Shown in pieces: positions 1 through 6,934 of a stretch of 10,701 nucleotides of DNA. A program made the translations under genes and the position numbers. The notes under the pieces are model-generated. The model was given only the letters and a program-made list of their open reading frames with translations, searched no databases and was not told where the DNA came from. The stretch comes from an uncultured Lachnospiraceae bacterium. Its GTDB lineage: Bacteria; Bacillota; Clostridia; Lachnospirales; Lachnospiraceae. The stretch's first letter is position 1; every line of letters starts with the position of its first letter. The DNA lies in NCBI GenBank assembly GCA_905235345.1, contig CAJOLO010000057.1:1-10701 (forward strand), written 5' to 3'.

Positions 1-465
1 AGATATCTCATCATGTCCGTATCTGTCTAATAATCTTATATGATTACTTTCATTCAGCAACGACTGATTCTCATGCTGTGCATGAAGATCTAATATCAGT
101 CCGGCTATATCACGAAGTTTCGCTAAGGTAACCGTCTCTCCGTTAACCTTGCTTATGCTTCTTCCTCCTATTATTTTTCTTGAAAGTATAAGTTGCCCCT
201 CATCAATATCAGGTACATCCATCTCTCTAAGCTGAGAAGTTATATCTTCATTCTCAATTGAAAATAACAGTTCCACCAATCCGTATTCTGCATCACTCCT
301 GACGAAATCCTTAGGTGCTTTACCACCTAACGCAAGCATTACCGAATCAATGAGAATTGATTTACCGGCACCTGTTTCACCTGTTAAAATGTTTAAATGA
401 TCCGAAAAATTAATATCAATTTCATCGATCAAAGCCATATTCTTTATATGTATATTTAGAAGCAT
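1..465 (-). CDS. recN: DNA repair protein RecN, N-terminal part (runs off the window)
   Basis: This is the first 155 codons of an SMC-like ATPase that acts in recombinational repair of double-strand breaks; full-length RecN is about 550-570 residues, so the rest lies beyond position 1. My translation starts MLLNIHIKNMALIDEIDI. It carries a Walker A motif GETGAGKS at residues 29-36 and the RecN-type Q-loop segment HAQHENQSLL at about 128-137. The ATG at 465-463 is preceded by AGGAGG with a 6-base spacer, which fixes the start. It begins 14 bp after the argR stop codon, so the two are almost certainly cotranscribed. The argR-recN order is common in Firmicutes. No frameshift is visible in the part present. 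Confidence 0.95.
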   Translation of the reverse strand, partial: MLLNIHIKNMALIDEIDINFSDHLNILTGETGAGKSILIDSVMLALGGKAPKDFVRSDAEYGLVELLFSIENEDITSQLREMDVPDIDEGQLILSRKIIGGRSISKVNGETVTLAKLRDIAGLILDLHAQHENQSLLNESNHIRLLDRYGHDEIS

Positions 466-479
466 CTATATCCTCCTGC

Positions 480-935
480 CTATTCATCCGAAGCAACCTC
501 TCTGATTCCGGCAATGATTCGTTTGCAAAACTCTTTATTTCTGGCTGCTGCAAATATCGTATCGTCACCTGCAATACAGCCCATAAATCCCTGAATATCC
601 ATATTATCAAGTGCTGCAGCCACAGCCATAGCCATACCTGACACAGTTCTTATAACTATCAGGTTATCTGTATTATCCACACTTACGATTCCTGCACTCA
701 ATACCTTCTTGTACTTTAATTCCACATCGGTATCAAAATTCTTAAGCATGGAATATTTCTGTTTACCGTCATCTCCTAAAACCTTGGTAAGCTTCATTTC
801 CCTTATATCTCTGGAAATTGTAGCCTGAGTTATAACAAAACCCTCTTTTTTTAATTCCTCTAAAAGTTCTTCCTGAGTTTCTATAGGTTTTGCCTCAATT
901 ATTTCTTTAATCTTATTCTGTCTTGTTTCTTTCAT
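480..935 (-). CDS. argR: Arginine repressor ArgR
   Basis: This 151-residue protein is the expected length for ArgR/AhrC, the arginine-responsive hexameric repressor of arginine biosynthesis and activator of catabolism. Residues 1-65 form the winged helix-turn-helix domain, with the family signature TQATISRDIREMKLTKV. The C-terminal oligomerisation and arginine-binding domain carries GCIAGDDTIF (about 119-128), which matches the family GTIAGDDTI motif whose paired Asp residues contact arginine. The ATG at 935-933 follows AAGGAA, which overlaps the nadK stop codon; the spacing is longer than ideal. The gene lies 15 bp after nadK and 14 bp before recN, in a conserved cluster. I saw no clear ARG box directly upstream, so autoregulation cannot be claimed from this window. 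Confidence 0.96.
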   Translation of the reverse strand: MKETRQNKIKEIIEAKPIETQEELLEELKKEGFVITQATISRDIREMKLTKVLGDDGKQKYSMLKNFDTDVELKYKKVLSAGIVSVDNTDNLIVIRTVSGMAMAVAAALDNMDIQGFMGCIAGDDTIFAAARNKEFCKRIIAGIREVASDE

Positions 936-950
936 ATTATTCTTATTTCC

Positions 951-1850
951 TTAGTGAATTATCTTATTTCTTAAAACTTCGTAAAAGCTTACATCAAAAA
1001 GTTTTATCATTCGAGTTGTCTGCGACGCTTTTCGAATTCTTATTCTGTCGCAAGGTGCAAGTTCTATACCAGGCTGTCCGTCAAAGCTGACTATTGCCTC
1101 CTCCCTCTGTGCTTTTCTCATTTTTAATATTTCAATTACTATCTCATCATCACCTGAAAGTACAATGCTTTTCGATGCGAGTGAATGTGGCGAGATTGGA
1201 GTAACAATAATAATATCCGTCTTTGGTGATACAATAGGTCCACCTGCCGATAAATTATATCCGGTAGAGCCTGTCGGAGTACTGATAATTACACCATCAG
1301 CTTCATAGTTCTCAATAACCTTTCCGTTAACATATAATCTAAGACCGATAACACGTGAATATCCTGCTCTTGTTATGACAATATCATTAAGAGCAACATC
1401 CTCATGAACGTCATAAAGCATTCCGTCAGAGTTATCAACATCCTTCTTGCAAACATTTCCGTAAAGATTCATGCGCTCTTCAATCTCATAATCATCCTTC
1501 ATGAGTCTTGAAAGCATATTCTCGACCTGTTCCGGCTCAACCTCTGTCAGAAAACCTAAAGTTCCCAGATTCACTCCTACAATCGGTATATCGTGTTCCC
1601 TAAGATCCCTGCTTACCTGAAGAATAGTTCCATCACCGCCTAAAGCTATCGCACAATCATAAGAAGCATTATCTTCAATTGAAAATGATACCTTCTTATA
1701 ACCTGATAACTCTTCTTTGCCTGCAGATGTCTGTTCGCCTACAATCCGCCTACAGTTTCCTCCATTACCGGTAATATAGTCCTCTATCTCTTTCGTAAGG
1801 GAAAGATTCTGATCCTTTATAAAGTTGGTAGCGATCAAAAAATTCTTCAT
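951..1850 (-). CDS. nadK: NAD kinase
   Basis: The 299-residue cytosolic enzyme phosphorylates NAD to NADP using ATP or polyphosphate. The diagnostic motifs are present: GGDGT at residues 71-75, the phosphate-binding and catalytic loop; GVNLGTLGFL at 92-101; NDIVITR at 155-161; and ADGVIISTPTGSTGY at 184-198, the NAD-binding conserved region. The length is normal for Clostridia. The ATG at 1850-1848 has AAGGAGA close upstream. It is followed after 15 bp by argR. Upstream it is separated from tlyA by 240 bp containing a long inverted repeat and a promoter-like sequence, so nadK-argR-recN may form its own transcription unit or be read through from tlyA. Confidence 0.97.
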   Translation of the reverse strand: MKNFLIATNFIKDQNLSLTKEIEDYITGNGGNCRRIVGEQTSAGKEELSGYKKVSFSIEDNASYDCAIALGGDGTILQVSRDLREHDIPIVGVNLGTLGFLTEVEPEQVENMLSRLMKDDYEIEERMNLYGNVCKKDVDNSDGMLYDVHEDVALNDIVITRAGYSRVIGLRLYVNGKVIENYEADGVIISTPTGSTGYNLSAGGPIVSPKTDIIIVTPISPHSLASKSIVLSGDDEIVIEILKMRKAQREEAIVSFDGQPGIELAPCDRIRIRKASQTTRMIKLFDVSFYEVLRNKIIH

Positions 1851-1885
1851 GACATCTCCTTACAACTAATATATATCTTTAGGCG

Positions 1886-2061
1886 TTTGCGAAACTCCTC
1901 ATGTTTATATCTTCAGAATTGTACATATTATACAGTTCCATCACAGGCACGCTTTCGCTGCTTGTCGCACGCAGCGGTACATAATGCACCAAAATACGGT
2001 CTGTTTATGGAATCTGTACAATATGTACAATCCAATATACAATATTAATGAGTTTCGCAAA
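1886..2061. repeat. 176-bp imperfect inverted-repeat element between tlyA and nadK
   Basis: The 240-bp spacer 1851-2090 is mostly this element. Its ends are a perfect 12-bp inverted repeat, TTTGCGAAACTC at 1886-1897 and its complement at 2050-2061. A second arm pair follows: ATTGTACATATTATACAG at 1918-1935 against 2014-2031 (17 of 18 pair). Further in, TTCCAT at 1936-1941 pairs with ATGGAA at 2007-2012, CAG at 1944-1946 pairs with CTG at 2001-2003, and a GC-rich hairpin CGCTGC/GCAGCG occupies 1956-1961 and 1971-1976. The nested symmetry is far beyond chance. It could be a small non-autonomous mobile element (MITE-like) or a highly structured leader of nadK. No transposase is present. Confidence 0.7.
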
Positions 2062-2088
2062 TATATCGAAAAGGGTTATAAATATCAA
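2060..2088 (-). promoter_or_regulatory. Sigma-A-like promoter upstream of nadK
   Basis: Read on the minus strand, TTGATA (2088-2083) and TATATT (2065-2060) are separated by 17 bp; each hexamer matches the consensus at five of six bases. The -10 overlaps the outer edge of the inverted-repeat element, so initiation would fall near 2053 and the transcript would carry most of that element as a leader of about 200 nt before nadK. It lies just past the tlyA stop codon. This is a sequence match only; AT-rich spacers give chance matches. Confidence 0.45.
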
Positions 2089-2090
2089 CC

Positions 2091-2888
2091 TCAACTAAGA
2101 TCACTGTGCGACGCATCAACCACTTTGTCAATATCTATATCATACGCTATTCTATTAATATCCTTGGAAATATGGAGCAGATATTCTATATTACCTTCCG
2201 GTCCCTTGATCGGTGAGTAATCCAGATTACATACCTTGAAACCAATTTCCTCAGCATAATCAATAACCTTATGTATAACCTCTTTATGAACACTTATGTC
2301 CCTTACAACGCCCTTCTTGCCAACCTTCTCCCGGCCTGCCTCAAACTGTGGCTTGATAAGACACACCACCTCACCCTTATCACTCAACAGTTCCCTTACA
2401 GGAAGAAGAACCTTTGTCAGGGAAATAAATGATACATCAATAGAAGAAAATTCAATCTTATCTTCCACCTGCTCAGGTGTGACATAACGTATGTTTGTCT
2501 TTTCCATACAGACCACTCTGTCATCCTGCCGAAGTTTCCAATCAAGCTGACCATTGCCTACATCCACAGCATAGACCTTAACAGCACCATTTTGCAGCAT
2601 ACAGTCTGTAAATCCACCGGTTGATGAACCGACATCCATACATATCTTTCCGTTAAGCTCTACATCAAAGTTAGCCATAGCCTTTTCAAGCTTAAGCCCT
2701 CCACGGCTGACATATTTTAATGTACTGCCTTTAATCTCTATCTGCACCTTATCGTCAAAATTAGAGCCTGCCTTGTCCTCCCGCTGCCCATCAACAAACA
2801 CAATACCGGACATTATAATCGCCTTTGCCTTTTCCCTTGACGGTGCCAAACCTCTATTCACCAGAAGTACGTCCAATCTCTCTTTCAC
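2091..2888 (-). CDS. tlyA: TlyA-family rRNA 2'-O-methyltransferase
   Basis: The 265-residue protein combines an N-terminal S4 RNA-binding domain (about residues 3-60) with an FtsJ-like SAM-dependent methyltransferase domain. The SAM-binding motif is DVGSSTGGFTDCML at 85-98, preceded by SRGGLKLEKA at 61-70. Candidate residues of the K-D-K-E catalytic set are a Lys in that segment, Asp151 (in SSIDVSFISL), Lys179 (LIKPQFEAG) and Glu235. The family methylates 2'-OH of cytidines in 16S and/or 23S rRNA, and members are often annotated as hemolysin A, a name that does not describe the activity. The start is GTG (2888-2886), overlapping the dxs TGA by 4 bp (GTGA), with AAGGAGA 5 bases upstream. This arrangement implies translational coupling to dxs. 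Confidence 0.94.
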   Translation of the reverse strand: MKERLDVLLVNRGLAPSREKAKAIIMSGIVFVDGQREDKAGSNFDDKVQIEIKGSTLKYVSRGGLKLEKAMANFDVELNGKICMDVGSSTGGFTDCMLQNGAVKVYAVDVGNGQLDWKLRQDDRVVCMEKTNIRYVTPEQVEDKIEFSSIDVSFISLTKVLLPVRELLSDKGEVVCLIKPQFEAGREKVGKKGVVRDISVHKEVIHKVIDYAEEIGFKVCNLDYSPIKGPEGNIEYLLHISKDINRIAYDIDIDKVVDASHSDLS

Positions 2889-4747
2889 ATCATTCTCCTT
2901 ATAGTCTCCAATACTCCGTCCTTATCTATACCAAGCATACTTCTTAATTCCCCAACAGAACCATGCTCCACAAAGGTATCGTCAATTGCTATATTTTTAA
3001 CCGTAAGATGTGTTATTCCCTTATTAACATAGAATGCAGAAACAGCCTCACCATATCCGCCCTGATATACATGTTCCTCTACGGTTATAATAATCTCATG
3101 TTCTGTTGCAAGTTTCATGAGCATCTCCTCGTCAAGCGGCTTGATAAACCTCGCATTAACAAGTGTTATATCTACACCTTCTTCTTTCAGTGTCTCATAT
3201 ACCTCATAAGCCTCTTCGACCATATTGCCAACAGCTATTAATGCGATACGTTTCCCACTGAATAACAATTCACTTTTTCCGTATTCAATCGGTGCTAACT
3301 GTTCCTTAAGACCATAATAAGCATAGCCTTTACTGTACTTCACTGCGATCGGTCCGTCATATTCCACCGCAAATTCAAGAGCTTTTGTTAATTCATACCG
3401 ATTCTTGGGTGCAATTACCGTCATATTAGGAATACCTGTAAGATACCCCGTATCGAATATACCCTGGTGGGTAGCACCATCCTCACCCACAAGTCCCGAA
3501 CGATCAATTGCAAATACCACATGCAGTTTCTGCAGGCACACATCATGGAGTATCTGATCATATGCCCTCTGCAAAAATGATGAGTAAATAGCAACGACCG
3601 GAATCATTCCCTGTGTTGCAAGCCCTGCAGCAAAAGTAACTGCATGTTGTTCTGCAATTCCAACATCAAAGAATCGGTCAGGATAAACATTGCCAAACTT
3701 ATCAAGCCCTGTACCTGTTGCCATGGCAGCAGTTATCCCGATAAGATTCGGATAAATCTCTCCAAGAGCTATCATCTTTCTTCCAAACACACCTGTATTC
3801 GTCATCTTAGGCTGCTTATCATAAACCTTTCCCGTCTGAATATCAAATGGCTTTACTCCATGAAAATAATTCGGATGCTTCTCAGCATATTTATATCCTT
3901 TCCCTTTAACTGTCTTAACATGAACCACCACGGGTCTTTTTAATTTAAGTGCCGCCATAAACGTATCCACTAACTGTCCTATATCATGCCCGTCAATGGG
4001 TCCGATATAAGTAATCCCCAGATCCTCAAAAAACATTCCCGGAATAAGCAGACCTTTGATACTATCCTTTCCACGCTTAACGATCTTGGCTATCGGTTCT
4101 CCGATAGCCGGAATATTAAGCAAACCCTTCTCAACTCCGGATTTGACTTCATTATAAGCTTGTCCCACACGTATCTTGTTGAGATAGTTTGACATACCTC
4201 CCACATTCTCATCTATGGACATCTCATTATCATTCAGCACTATCATACAGCTGCTCTTTAATCTGCTAAGATTATTAAGTGCTTCATAGGCAAGTCCTCC
4301 GGTAAATGATCCGTCTCCTATCACAGCAACCACTGCACTATCCTCACCCTTTAGTTCCTTTGCCTTAGCAATTCCGATAGCCGCAGATATGGACGTAGAA
4401 CTGTGTCCTGTTTCAAATACATCAGTCTCACTCTCTGTTCTTTTAGGAAAACCGCTCATTCCTCCATACTGTCTTAAATGCTCGAAACCCGACTGTCTTC
4501 CGGTAAGTATCTTATGTGTATAACTCTGATGTCCCACATCCCATATAATCTTATCCTCGGGAAGATTTAGTACAAGATGAAGAGCCATTGTAAGTTCCAC
4601 ACATCCAAGATTAGAAGCCAGATGTCCGCCTGTTTTTGAAATATTTTTTATTAAAAACTGTCTTATCTCATATGCCAACTGCTGCCAGTCATTTTCATCA
4701 TATTGTTTAATATCATTAGGCTCTTTAATATTTTCAAGCAATCCCAT
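2885..4747 (-). CDS. dxs: 1-deoxy-D-xylulose-5-phosphate synthase
   Basis: The 620-residue thiamine-diphosphate enzyme condenses pyruvate and glyceraldehyde 3-phosphate to DXP, the entry step of the MEP isoprenoid pathway and a precursor of thiamine and pyridoxal. Visible motifs are GGHLASNLG (40-48), DVGHQSYTHK (70-79), the ThDP/Mg motif GDGSFTGG (144-151) with NDN at 172-174, YIGPIDGHD (247-255), the transketolase-type VGIAEQHAV (362-370, Glu366 activating ThDP) and DRSGLVGEDGATHQG (415-429). Length is normal. The segment usually read as RYPRG is KYSKG (470-474), so the usual arginine is Lys473. The ATG at 4747-4745 follows AGGACAGGA. It overlaps tlyA by 4 bp and lies 138 bp after ispA, which fits supply of precursors for IspA. 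Confidence 0.97.
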   Translation of the reverse strand: MGLLENIKEPNDIKQYDENDWQQLAYEIRQFLIKNISKTGGHLASNLGCVELTMALHLVLNLPEDKIIWDVGHQSYTHKILTGRQSGFEHLRQYGGMSGFPKRTESETDVFETGHSSTSISAAIGIAKAKELKGEDSAVVAVIGDGSFTGGLAYEALNNLSRLKSSCMIVLNDNEMSIDENVGGMSNYLNKIRVGQAYNEVKSGVEKGLLNIPAIGEPIAKIVKRGKDSIKGLLIPGMFFEDLGITYIGPIDGHDIGQLVDTFMAALKLKRPVVVHVKTVKGKGYKYAEKHPNYFHGVKPFDIQTGKVYDKQPKMTNTGVFGRKMIALGEIYPNLIGITAAMATGTGLDKFGNVYPDRFFDVGIAEQHAVTFAAGLATQGMIPVVAIYSSFLQRAYDQILHDVCLQKLHVVFAIDRSGLVGEDGATHQGIFDTGYLTGIPNMTVIAPKNRYELTKALEFAVEYDGPIAVKYSKGYAYYGLKEQLAPIEYGKSELLFSGKRIALIAVGNMVEEAYEVYETLKEEGVDITLVNARFIKPLDEEMLMKLATEHEIIITVEEHVYQGGYGEAVSAFYVNKGITHLTVKNIAIDDTFVEHGSVGELRSMLGIDKDGVLETIRRMM

Positions 4748-4825
4748 ATTCCTGTCCTCATTCGTTCTATGATATCATTATCCCACACTCGCATCTAAAC
4801 ATATACCATTGTAACAGGATAAGAT

Positions 4826-4831
4826 ATTATA
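4826..4831 (-). promoter_or_regulatory. Possible -10 element before dxs
   Basis: The 138-bp spacer between ispA and dxs contains a perfect TATAAT on the minus strand about 80 bp before the dxs start, but I found no acceptable -35 at 16-18 bp. The spacer is AT-rich, so chance is likely. It may still allow extra dxs transcription on top of read-through from ispA. Confidence 0.22.
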
Positions 4832-4885
4832 TAACTTTTTCATAATTAGTATATCTTAAATTCTGACAAACAATTCGTGATCAGA

Positions 4886-5884
4886 TCAGTATGTCCTGTT
4901 GATCAGATATCTGACCATATCCACCAGAAAATCACTATGAGAAGCACAACCCAATTGCATAATAGCGTCAATTGCCTTATCAGACAGCTCCTCTACCTGT
5001 TTTCTTGACTCCTCCATACCATGAATCGTCACATATGTTACCTTACCGCTGTCTTTATCACTATGTATAGGCTTACCAAGCTCCTCAAATGTAGCTGTTT
5101 CATCCAGTATATCATCCTGAATCTGAAAAGCCATCCCAATATTATAAGCAGTTTCGCTGATCTTTGCAACTGTTTCCTCAGATGCACCTGATAAAACTGC
5201 ACCGATAGTCATTGCCGCATCAATAAGTGCTCCTGTCTTATTCTCGTATATATATATAAGCTGTTCCTCATTCAACCTGCTGCCTGTAAGTTCCACATCA
5301 ACAGTCTGTCCGCCTATCATACCGTAAATTCCGGGATTTCTTGCAAGAATGGTCATAGCTCTCTCCACACGTTTTCTTAACTTTAACTCCCTGTACAGAC
5401 TATCGGCATTGATATTGCCGGAAATATTCCCTTCCTTTATATTATTGTCGGTAAATGTTTCATCTATCATCACGAATGCCTTTGCGGCAGTCTCATAAGC
5501 ATAATTCAAAAGTCCGTCACCGGCAAGAATCGCCATATCTTCGCCGTAGACCACATGAGCTGTTTTCCTTCCTCTTCTGTAATCATCATTATCAAGTGCG
5601 GGAAGATCGTCATGTATAAGCGAATATGTGTGTATCATCTCTATAGCAGCCATAAACGGCTCAATAATCTCTGATGGATTCCCATCTTCTTTATCCTCGG
5701 ACTTTTCCAACATATCATACACTGCTTTCATAAGAACAGGTCTTACACGTTTCCCACCCGCTGACATGGTGTAATCCATTGCCTCTAACACAGTCTTTTG
5801 AAGTCCTTCCCTTGCAGGCATATATTTCTTTATTATATTCTCTGCTTCAGCCACTTTGTTATTTAACTGCAGTTGAAATTCCAC
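4886..5884 (-). CDS. ispA: Polyprenyl synthetase, farnesyl diphosphate synthase type
   Basis: The 332-residue cytosolic prenyltransferase condenses isopentenyl and dimethylallyl/geranyl diphosphate to farnesyl diphosphate. The first Asp-rich motif is DDLPALDNDDYRRG at 92-105, with the two-residue insertion of bacterial FPP synthases and Tyr87 five residues before it, which fits a short C15 product. The second motif is DDILD at 257-261, followed by GKPIHSDKDSGKVTYV. GKRVRP (44-49) is the IPP-binding segment. It is about 30 residues longer than typical (near 295-300); the excess lies in a polar Asn-rich stretch at about 141-168 between DGLLNYAYE and GMIGGQ. The start is GTG at 5884-5882 with GGGAGG 9 bases upstream. 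It directly follows nusB, without xseA/xseB between. Confidence 0.93.
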   Translation of the reverse strand: MEFQLQLNNKVAEAENIIKKYMPAREGLQKTVLEAMDYTMSAGGKRVRPVLMKAVYDMLEKSEDKEDGNPSEIIEPFMAAIEMIHTYSLIHDDLPALDNDDYRRGRKTAHVVYGEDMAILAGDGLLNYAYETAAKAFVMIDETFTDNNIKEGNISGNINADSLYRELKLRKRVERAMTILARNPGIYGMIGGQTVDVELTGSRLNEEQLIYIYENKTGALIDAAMTIGAVLSGASEETVAKISETAYNIGMAFQIQDDILDETATFEELGKPIHSDKDSGKVTYVTIHGMEESRKQVEELSDKAIDAIMQLGCASHSDFLVDMVRYLINRTY

Positions 5885-5960
5885 CTGTTATATCCTCCCA
5901 TTAAATCCGTACTCTGCTGCCATACCATATATGTATATATCTGTTACCATCATTGTTCTC

Positions 5961-5989
5961 ATTATGATAACTAATGTTATATCTGCCAA
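5961..5989 (-). promoter_or_regulatory. Sigma-A-like promoter for ispA-dxs-tlyA
   Basis: On the minus strand TTGGCA (5989-5984) and CATAAT (5966-5961) are spaced by exactly 17 bp, each matching consensus at five of six bases. The predicted start lies about 70 bp before the ispA GTG. It sits in the 116-bp spacer after nusB, where xseA and xseB are usually found in relatives, and would give the isoprenoid genes their own promoter. Confidence 0.5.
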
Positions 5990-6000
5990 TTATTGATTTC

Positions 6001-6414
6001 TTATTGCTTATCAACGCTGTTAACAACCTTACCAAGCACAGCATTGACAAAGCCCTTCGCATTATCATCACAATAAAGCTTTGTCAATTCCACGGCTTCA
6101 TTAACTGAAACAGAACCCGGAACATCATCCTCAAACATTATCTCATATACTGCTATCCGCATAATCGCAAGTTCCGCATTACCAATTCTGTTGATTGCCC
6201 AACCCTCGCAGCACTCCTCAATCTTATCATCTATATCTTTGATCCTGACAATAATATCGTTAACCTTTTCACGAATATACGAGATATTCTTATCACTCTT
6301 TCCGTTAAGCTCTTCTATGGAAAATTCAATCTGCTCTTCCATATCCTCCTCTTTATTAAACGGAAGTCTGAATAATATCTTGAATATCTCTTCTCTGACC
6401 TGACTCCTTAACAT
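6001..6414 (-). CDS. nusB: Transcription antitermination factor NusB
   Basis: With the ATG at 6414-6412 this is 137 residues, the usual NusB length. NusB binds boxA RNA with NusE (S10) to assemble antitermination complexes, chiefly on rRNA operons. The family signature is clear in the C-terminal half: SVNEAVELTKLYCDDNAKGF (103-122) followed by VNAVLGKV. The all-helical N-terminal half begins MLRSQVREEIFKILFRL. A longer reading from a TTG at 6444 is possible, but that codon sits immediately after a terminator-like stem, while the ATG has AGAAGGGA 8 bases upstream; I prefer the ATG. It follows an Asp23-family gene by 79 bp and precedes ispA by 116 bp. Confidence 0.95.
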   Translation of the reverse strand: MLRSQVREEIFKILFRLPFNKEEDMEEQIEFSIEELNGKSDKNISYIREKVNDIIVRIKDIDDKIEECCEGWAINRIGNAELAIMRIAVYEIMFEDDVPGSVSVNEAVELTKLYCDDNAKGFVNAVLGKVVNSVDKQ

Positions 6415-6422
6415 ATCATTAT

Positions 6423-6430
6423 TCCCTTCT
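6423..6430 (-). promoter_or_regulatory. Ribosome binding site deciding the nusB start
   Basis: AGAAGGGA on the minus strand lies 8 bases before the ATG at 6414. It supports that start over the upstream TTG at 6444, whose own GGAG is buried in the hairpin at 6448-6469. Confidence 0.65.
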
Positions 6431-6447
6431 GTTAATGTGCACAATAA

Positions 6448-6469
6448 GGCTGCTCCGTAAGAAGCAGCC
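6448..6469 (-). terminator. Terminator-like hairpin between asp23 and nusB
   Basis: On the minus strand GGCTGCT (6469-6463), an 8-base loop and AGCAGCC (6454-6448) form a perfect 7-bp GC-rich stem, followed by TTATT. The U-tract is short and interrupted, so it may be a partial terminator or an mRNA-stabilising 3' structure for the asp23 transcript rather than a full stop. No other promoter is evident between it and nusB, so some read-through is needed for nusB expression. Confidence 0.55.
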
Positions 6470-6493
6470 CCAATCTCTCAATCCATATATTAA

Positions 6494-6883
6494 TTATTCA
6501 TTCTCTTTATCAAATGCAACTCCGGCAATTCTTACACGTACACGTGTCACGTTAAGTCCCGTCATTGTCTCCAATGCCTGCTTAACCTTCTCCTGTACTT
6601 TTTTGGAAACATCAATAACACTATAGCCATACTTTACTTCCAACGAAATATCTACCTTAACATCTTCCGGTGTCACCATGACTTTGACACCCTTAGATAG
6701 ATTCTTCATTCCAAGCTTGCTGACTAATTCATTGGTTATATTGCCATACATCTTAGCTACACCTTCTACTTCGGTTGCTGCAAGACCTGCGATAATAGCA
6801 ATAACATCATCTGCAATCTGAATATCTCCAAGCACTCCGGTCTCTTTGTAGCTGTATTCACTCTTTTCTGATTCCGTTGCCAT
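6494..6883 (-). CDS. Asp23/Gls24 family envelope stress protein
   Basis: The 129-residue protein starting MATESEKSEYSYKETG belongs to the Asp23/Gls24 (DUF322) family, the YqhY-type gene found next to nusB in many Firmicutes. The recognisable core is GVLGDIQIADDVIAIIAGLA, then ATEVEGVAKM, and a C-terminal part ending VTRVRVRIAGVAF. These small soluble proteins are associated with cell-envelope stress, and in Bacillus YqhY has been linked to control of fatty-acid synthesis; the exact role here is unknown. The ATG at 6883-6881 has a consensus AAGGAGG 7 bases upstream. A longer reading from a TTG at 6964 would start inside the -35 of the promoter at 6935-6964 and is rejected. Confidence 0.93.
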   Translation of the reverse strand: MATESEKSEYSYKETGVLGDIQIADDVIAIIAGLAATEVEGVAKMYGNITNELVSKLGMKNLSKGVKVMVTPEDVKVDISLEVKYGYSVIDVSKKVQEKVKQALETMTGLNVTRVRVRIAGVAFDKENE

Positions 6884-6890
6884 AATAATT

Positions 6891-6897
6891 CCTCCTT
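6891..6897 (-). promoter_or_regulatory. Consensus ribosome binding site of the Asp23-family gene
   Basis: AAGGAGG with a 7-base spacer to the ATG at 6883. It decides this start against the 27-codon upstream extension. Confidence 0.85.
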
Positions 6898-6934
6898 CGC
6901 CATGCCTACTCATAGCATTAATCATATGTACTAT

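Noticed and set aside
422..610. Minus-strand 62-codon ORF overlapping argR and recN
   Set aside because: Out of frame with both well-supported genes and without family similarity.
1984..2220. Plus-strand 78-codon ORF running from the inverted repeat into tlyA
   Set aside because: It is antisense to tlyA for half its length, has no Shine-Dalgarno sequence and no recognisable family; its opening is a by-product of the inverted repeat.
4879..4914. Palindromes TCAGATATCTGA (4903-4914) and repeated TGATCAGAT around the ispA stop, considered as a terminator or operator
   Set aside because: Partly inside the ispA coding region, AT-rich stem with a mismatch and no U-tract after it.
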